Source: Diplosphaera chodatii (lineage: Eukaryota; Chlorophyta; Trebouxiophyceae; Prasiolales; Stichococcaceae). From it: DNA of 64,000 nucleotides. Both the position numbers and the translations under genes were made by a program. Location: contig JAALGY010000051.1 of NCBI GenBank assembly GCA_032358165.1, positions 868,001 through 932,000 on the forward strand. Reading direction: 5' to 3'. Shown piece by piece: positions 58,066-64,000 of the stretch (its first letter is position 1; every line of letters begins with the position of its first letter). Below the pieces are notes generated by a model. The model saw only the letters and a list, made by a program, of their open reading frames with translations, did no database searches and was not told the origin of the DNA.

Positions 58066-58760
58066 CCCCGCCTAGCCAAAGCCAGCTGCAGGGGCAGTGC
58101 AGCATCATGTGGTAGTAGTCACACAGCCTAGCAGCACTACTGTTGGACGGCACTGCGCACATCATTGTCCATGCAGAGCCTTGCAGTTGCTGAATCCTGC
58201 AGCTATTGAGACACTGAACAGGAACTGAAACAAGCATGCAAACAGCATTGCCGCCTATGCTATTGTACATGTATACACATGACGGGTTGCAGTCCGCCCG
58301 GCCACCCTTATGCTTGACTGCGAACTGCGACTGCCAAGTCTCCGCGGGCAGTGCATACTGAGCCTGGCGGCCTACACTACTTTCAAACGCAGACCGTCGA
58401 ACAGGCTGGGTCAGAGACCCTCCAGCACCGCCCCCTGCCCGTCCCCGCCCGCCTGGACACCTTTGCCGCCCTCCGCACCAGGGCCAAACTGCCCTGGTCG
58501 TCCTGCTGCTGTGGCCGCTGTCGAATTGCGGCTGCGCCACTGGCGCCATGCCCAGCCGGCGGCCACCGCCTCATCCGTTGAGCGGCGGATGCCCGCCGGC
58601 TTGCCACATTGCCGGCCCAAGGTGAAGGTTGCTGCTGTCTGCATGAGGGAGGCAGCACGCTGCGTTGTCATGAGCGAGGGTGCAGCCTAGGGCATGCAGC
58701 ACAAATGTCCTGGTGCTTCTCAGGCCTAGGCAGGTGTTCGTGAGGGATGTGGTTCGTGAG
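58066..58760. other. Convergent intergenic region
   Basis: It lies between the 3' ends of the glycosyltransferase-like gene (+) and the 2H-phosphoesterase-like gene (-). Open frames around 58380-58670 on both strands are GC-rich and overlap each other; none shows family resemblance. Confidence 0.5.
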
Positions 58761-60722
58761 TCACAGAGACCCAAGCACAGAAACCGTAGGCCGTGCCTGA
58801 TAGTACTCGTTGTGTCGCCGCCCCGCCATGCTGCACAGCTGCACAGTACTCACGCTGGCTGTGCCACCCAAGATGCTGGTGTGCTCCGCATATGCAGCCT
58901 GCAGGAATGCTGAGCATGTATCACGCAGCGTATGAGACTCACAGTGCACGCGCCTCTTGTTGTTTGGACAACATTATGCATGCCAACACGCACATTGCCT
59001 GGAACCCAAGGCTGTTTGCAGCTCAAGGCAAACATTGCGACAAGCCCGTGCATGCACCTCTGGAATCTTTCGCACAAGGCCCCGGCCGCGTCCAGCCATC
59101 GCGCTGAGCTTTGCGACTGTCACATGGGGAGTGAAGCCGCCACGCCCCTGATCGAGGCCCACACCTGCCGCTGACAGGTGCTGCTGCACATGCTGCGCCA
59201 GGCGCCGCAGGGCGTCCGCTCCGGCGTCCGGCACCACATCCAGGTACAGCACCTATGTAGCAGTGTCCGTCACATACTTTGTACTTGGATTTGACGGCCA
59301 CTCTGCCAGACGCTATTGCACACACCATCTCTCAGTGCTGTTGCCATCACATGCAACCTGCCCACAAACTCGGTTGCATCCCGATCACCCTTGGGCAGTG
59401 CTGTTCACCCTGTGGTTGAAGTGGCTCAGGCCAGCGAGGGACAGCTGGAAGGGCTCAAGCAGCCCGGTAGGGGCAGCCTCGTCCAGTGCCATCATTGCGT
59501 CATAGCAGTCCTGCAGGTGCTCCTCTGCAGCACACTGCAGCCAGGCGTGAGGTGCTGAATGCCGCGCAACAACACCTTGCAAAGTGTTTGCAGCATCTGG
59601 ACGACTGCGCTTCTGATCCCGTGTGCGCTGGCTGGGAGGGGCTCACCAGTGGCGAGGTGCATGACGCCCAGCGTGATGTGAGCGGTGCAGGTCGCCACGC
59701 AGGCGCGCTGCAGGGCCGGTGTGTGGGCCGCCAGCGCCTGCTGCACACTGGCCAGCGCCGCCACCACCCCTGGCTCCTGAGAACACGCACCCGAGATATA
59801 CATAGGTTTATCGTTCATGCTCCGGTGTCGTCATGGCTGTCAGGCGTTGTGGCCGACTGAATAGGACTGCAATGCAGCAACTAAACACGGCAAGCTCACG
59901 ATGACACACCTGACAGAGCGGAATGGCCACGAAGTGCGTCGGGCGCTGAGGCTCAGGCCGGCCGCCTCTGCCGCGCTTTCGACGCCCGGCTGCCTGGCCT
60001 GGTGTCTGTCTGTCTGCTGACCCCGTGGCTGTCGATGCGTGTGCTGACACCGCTCTTGGTCCACCTGATGCGCCCGCGGTTCCAGCTGCAGCCCAAGCAG
60101 CGCCAGCGGCCTCGGGCGCATGCAACAACTCCTGTGCATCTGCACCACGCCCGGCAGACGGCGCCGTTCTGGCGTCTGGATCCGCACTGACTGTGGTGCT
60201 GCTGTCCTTTTGGCCAGGTGCAGGCCTCGTCGCATGCTGCAGGTGCTGTTCTGTGCGTGCTGCGCTGTCGTGGCGCCCGTCCGGCGTCCGCACACCTGCC
60301 TGATGACCCTCTACCTGCCGATCATCTGCTGAAGCTGGAACGGGTCTGCTAGCGGGTGAAGCAGCCAGTGTGTCACTTCCATCGCCGATCGTGTTGCCTG
60401 TGGTGCCGGTGCCAGGCCTGAACCACCCGCTGAGCGGGATGCAGGGTGGTACATCCGGTGGGCTGGATGCGAATGCCGCGACACTGGCAGCTGCACAACC
60501 CGCTGTCAGTGCGGTGCTCTGGCATGCTGTACCCTCGCCTTGGCTGCGTTGCAGCGCACCTGGGCATTCTGCAACGCTCTGCACACTCCGCCTGGACCCA
60601 CCGGGATGCGACGCCATCACATGTACAGCGGCACGTGAACAAGAAGTCAATGCTGAGGTGTCCCAGCCACTTGTCACGATGTCTGCACGAGCAATGGAAG
60701 GTGGCCAAGCTGCACGGAGCAT
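58761..60722 (-). CDS. AKAP7/ASCC1-like 2H phosphoesterase-fold protein
   Basis: Exons 60722-59910, 59776-59647, 59524-59409, 59252-59058, 58898-58761 join in phase for about 463 residues. The C-terminal half shows PTHFVAIPLCQ at its first strand and the two H-x-T motifs that define the 2H phosphoesterase fold: AHITLGVMHL and TPHVTVAKLSAM. LSLAGLSHFN and VLYLDVVPDAG lie between them, and STVQLCSMAGRRHNEYYQA at the end. The layout matches AKAP7-NLS/ASCC1-type proteins, some of which cleave 2'-5' or cyclic phosphodiester bonds in RNA. The N-terminal about 270 residues are Ala/Ser/Thr/Arg-rich and disordered-looking, ending in a basic stretch RRKRGRGGR that could be a nuclear signal. Starts at 60722 or 60617 are both possible. 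Confidence 0.82.
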
Positions 60723-61788
60723 CGCTCGTCAATCAGCACAAATGCGAGCGAATGGCGCCCCGATGCGTGCCGCCGTTGGCATTTGCTGGCTGAAGGTACG
60801 ATGCGGTCATGAAGGCGAGAGGTATACACACAGGATGCAGCTGAGGCGTGAGTGAGCACAGCCGCACGCACAGCTTCATGCAAACTGCGTCTTTCAGTGT
60901 CTCAGATCAACCTACATCCTGCATGCTGACCCACCGTCTGCAGGCATGCATGGTCACTATCGACTTTGCAGACCTGGAAACTGATAGCAAAGGAGATACG
61001 CATCGGGACACCGCCTGAAAGTGCGTATGAACCTTGCTGTTTGAGTCGCCATCGAGACGTGACCATTGGCAGCAACCATGATGTGGTGAGATAAGCCGAA
61101 GTCTATCCTGCCTAGACTCCTGCATTGTCGCACGTTACAGAGAATCATGTGTGACACTGGTCCTCTGATGTGCATGGAACTATCTTCGGCATCCTGAGCA
61201 CATCATTCTGATCGATTTGCTACCTCATGCATGGCGCGCCATGGCCATGCAGGTCTATGCACGCACATATGCGGTCTGCCCCGCAGAAATGAGCCGAGTG
61301 TCACCGAAAGGGCGCAGCAACGCACTTGTAGGCGGTGCGCTGCTACTGGCAGCGATTGCGGGCGGCAGCTTCCCATTTTGGTACACTCGCTCAGCAGGAC
61401 CCATTGTGCGCTTCCCTTCTGCACAACCTCACATTCACCTGTCGTTGCCGGTTGTGATCTGCTTGCCTCGCGTGGTTTTATTGCAGACCATTTGTGTAAG
61501 CATACTTCTAGCGTGCACAGATCTCTCGGCTGCAAGCCGGCTGACGGCTGCAACATTTGCCACTGCAGCAACACGCAGACAAGGCATTGTCTAACAACCA
61601 GATCATGCGTGGGCCATATGTGAACACCGGCTCCAAGGATATCGGTCCAGACATGCCACGCAAGTGACAGCATTTGCGGAATATCAGCCAGCAGCATACG
61701 GCAGCAGCCACTGTCTCTTACTGCGGCTGTCAGAGTGGGTGTGACTGTGGCAGCAGGCTGTAGTGCTCCGTGCAGCAGGCACAGCAGA
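60723..61788. other. Divergent intergenic region
   Basis: It lies between the AKAP7-like start (minus) and the CYP38 start (plus). Frames at 61217-61623 are open on both strands, but no family or consistent splice series is seen. A CYP38 5' UTR with introns is possible here. Confidence 0.5.
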
Positions 61789-64000
61789 ATGCAGCAAGCA
61801 GCTGGCATGCGCTGCGGGCATGGCAGTCATGGGAATTGCCGACCCACTGCCTTTGTGACCTGCCAGCCGTCAGCTCGGTGGAGGCGCCGGAACCACGCAG
61901 CCCACTTGCATGCAATAGCGTCTGGGCAGCAGCCTGCAGCACGAAGCCCCCACCAGCAGAAGCAGACGGCAGAGGTGAGATGTGGATCTCATCACTGCTC
62001 AACTAAGCAAGCCAGTTGCCGCCTCTACACGTGGCACGGTTGCAGTTCTGCAGTATGTAGCAGATATGGTGTGAGCGCCCAACCAGTCCATTCGCATTGC
62101 ATTGCAGATCGCAGCAGCTTCGGATGCTGGCAAGCCAGACTTGCTGCCACGTCGTGTTGCGGCAGCGCTCGCGGCAGCAGCACTGGCGCTGACGCCACTC
62201 GCTGGCCCTGTAGTGCTGCCGCCGCCGGCCGCTGCGGTGCTGAACTCGCCGAATGCGCAGATTGCACGGAGCGCTGATGTCGCGCTGCGGCGAGCCATCC
62301 CGGGCAACAATGGGTATATGCGCAGCGTGCAGGTATATACGTGTCTGCACGAGCTGTTGGCGTCTTGCACATCCTCTGACATCTGTTGTTGTGTGGAACT
62401 CCACCTTGAACCGTCCAGGATCACTGTTCAGATGCCCCGACACATCTGGCAGCCAAGCAAACAGCCTGCTGACTTACAAACATGTGCTGGGATGGCATTG
62501 CATGGTGGTTTATATACTCCCTGCAGTCGAAGCTGGAGAGCATCCAGTTCAAGCTGCGCATCCCGCAGCGCAAGCCGTGGGGCGCCATCGCTGAGGACGC
62601 CACCAGCGCAGCCATCACCATGGGGCAGGTCGACAAGGTGCGTGCCGGCCTATTGCTGCCGGTTGTCGTAGGTGTGCCACCATGCGCCAAAGAATGTTGG
62701 AGGTGAACGAACTCGCGCTTGCCGAGCACTGTCACGCTTGTTTTGTCAATGGTGGAGCCCAGCGACAGCTCCAGCGTATGCGAGGTTGCAGTCCTCGCAA
62801 CAAGAGCAGAATAGCCCGCAGCAGGGGTGCCAACCGCCACATGTTGTGAAGCGGACGTTGACTGAGGCACAGGTGCTGGAGGGGACGCCGGCCGGGAAGG
62901 AGGAGGTGGGGCGGAAGCTGGTGGGCGACATCCAGGAGGGGCTGCGCCGCCTGAAGGGCGTCATCGACCAGCAGGACCCGGGCAAGGTGTCGTTCAGGTG
63001 CGGTTGGGGCCTGCCCGATCGGTGGCAGCACGCAGCAGGTGGCACCATCGCTCGGCATGACACTGTTCTTGAGCTTTTTCTGCCCCAGCATGGCTGAGCG
63101 TCAATATCTGCATGGTGGACAGCCTTTGTCAGGCATTGCAACCGTTCCGCACATCATCAGGCGTACAGAGGCGTAACATCAACGGACTGTACATCTGGCG
63201 ATGCAGGGTTGCGGATGTCCTGAAGGACGTGGGTGAGTTGGAGATCCTGCAGGCGCCGGGCCTGCCCTCCATCATACCCAAAGAGTATGCAAACCTCCCA
63301 CACCTGACAGGTGGGCATGCTGCGCCCGGGCGCCAGCCTGGCCTCATAGTGACTGGCGCCATGACGCTGTACAGGGTTGCAGGCATTGTTGCGCACTGAT
63401 GATGAACCTGGGCTGGCGGTTGGAAGCACGCTCGGTTGGGGCTCCATGCAGGCCGCGCAACCGTGGAGCTGACGATCGAGAAGCAGGACGGCTCGCTGGC
63501 GTACGTGACGAACGAGGGCGGCGGGCCCCAGAAGGAGGTGCACCGCCGCACAGTGGACGCCGTCAAACATACAAATGCTGTCATATCTCCGTGTGCATGC
63601 AGCACATGCTGCAGTTGCACACCATCAAGGCGACAGCTTCAAAGTCACGTCGACATTGCAGGCGCACCTGACGCTGGTGCTGGACGGCTACTCGGCGCCG
63701 CTGACGGCCGGCAACTTCGTGCGCAATGTGCTGGAGGGCACCTACACCAACGCCGAGCTGAGGGTGGACCAGGGCGCGGTGCTGGCAGGCGGCGGCGCCG
63801 CCGGCGGTGAGGCCCGCTGATGCGAGGGTGTAGCGTGCCATTGCCGTGGCTGCACAGCGGGAGCCTTGGGGACAGCTGCCGTGTGAGACATGCGCACAGG
63901 CAGTTCCTGATGCACGCCCGCTTGTTGCTCAACGTTTGGGCATGCGCTCCCAGGCCGCACGCTGCCGCTGGAGGTGCTGCCGATCGGGCAGTTCGACATC
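61789..64000 (+). CDS. CYP38: Thylakoid-lumen cyclophilin CYP38/TLP40 (3' end outside window)
   Basis: Lumenal immunophilin needed for photosystem II assembly and repair in plants; the cyclophilin fold follows an auto-inhibitory helical bundle. Exons 61789-61974, 62108-62332, 62527-62637, 62873-62997, 63207-63310, 63452-63561, 63662-63806 and 63954 onward are in phase. The N-terminus is bipartite: an Arg/Ser/His/Gln-rich plastid transit peptide, then a twin-arginine lumen signal (LLPRRVAAALAAAALAL ... AAAV). The helical domain carries IARSADVALRRAIPGNNGYM, GRKLVGDIQEGLRRLKGVID and IPKEYANLPHLTGRATVEL. The cyclophilin domain starts at LTLVLDGYSAPLTAGNFV and continues through RTLPLEVLPIGQFDI at the window edge. 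Exon 62873 could instead start at 62851. Confidence 0.93.

Noticed and set aside
1..64000. Prokaryotic features (operons, CRISPR, phage, IS elements), tRNA and rRNA genes
   Set aside because: Gene structure is clearly nuclear eukaryotic; I saw no CRISPR-like repeats, transposase, tRNA cloverleaf or rRNA sequence.

Overview
The window is nuclear DNA of a green alga (Chlorophyta). It is GC-rich and gene-dense. Genes are split into many short exons joined by GT(G)..(TG)CAG introns, and several products are plastid proteins: a magnesium-chelatase subunit, a lumenal cyclophilin and a probable plastid HPP transporter. There is also a hydroxyproline-type (Ser-Pro-Pro-Pro) secreted wall protein of the volvocine/chlorellalean kind. 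I cannot place the species. All gene models were assembled by hand from reading frame, intron phase and family resemblance; nearly all exon joins listed are phase-consistent.

Layout: ChlD 3' end (+, 1-1544); a very large nitric oxide synthase gene (+, 2533-13776); saccharopine-dehydrogenase-like oxidoreductase (-, 14443-17605); ULP/SENP-type SUMO protease (-, 18237 to about 25741) with a coding block upstream (-, 26271-27099) that is either its N-terminus or a separate gene; ArfGAP (+, 27873-31335); HPP-family membrane protein (-, 32076-33507, 5' end unresolved); allantoin synthase (+, 35358-37219); UDP-glycosyltransferase (+, 37886-41239); Cys-rich/Pro-rich/PA14 secreted protein (+, about 42828-47333); unrecognised protein (-, 47590 to about 49740); type II NAD(P)H dehydrogenase (-, 49776-53472); glycosyltransferase-like secretory protein (+, 54030-58065); AKAP7/2H-phosphoesterase-like protein (-, 58761-60722); CYP38/TLP40 thylakoid-lumen cyclophilin (+, 61789 to beyond the window).

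The standout is the NOS gene. Forty-three exons join in phase into about 1568 codons with the order NOS oxygenase - putative calmodulin helix - FMN domain - FAD/NADPH domain - ankyrin repeats - globin. The heme cysteine, FMN and FAD/NADPH motifs and both globin heme histidines are visible. The residue aligned with the arginine-binding glutamate of animal NOS is threonine. The layout suggests one polypeptide that could make NO and then act on it at a C-terminal globin.

The genes do not look like an operon or a cluster, as expected for a nuclear locus. Three relate to nitrogen (NOS, HPP-type candidate nitrite transporter, allantoin synthase), but chance linkage is the default explanation. Recurrent oddities are GC-AG introns, microexons of 19-28 nt, perfect stem-loops in introns, and one apparent +1 frameshift at a T-run in the PA14 gene.
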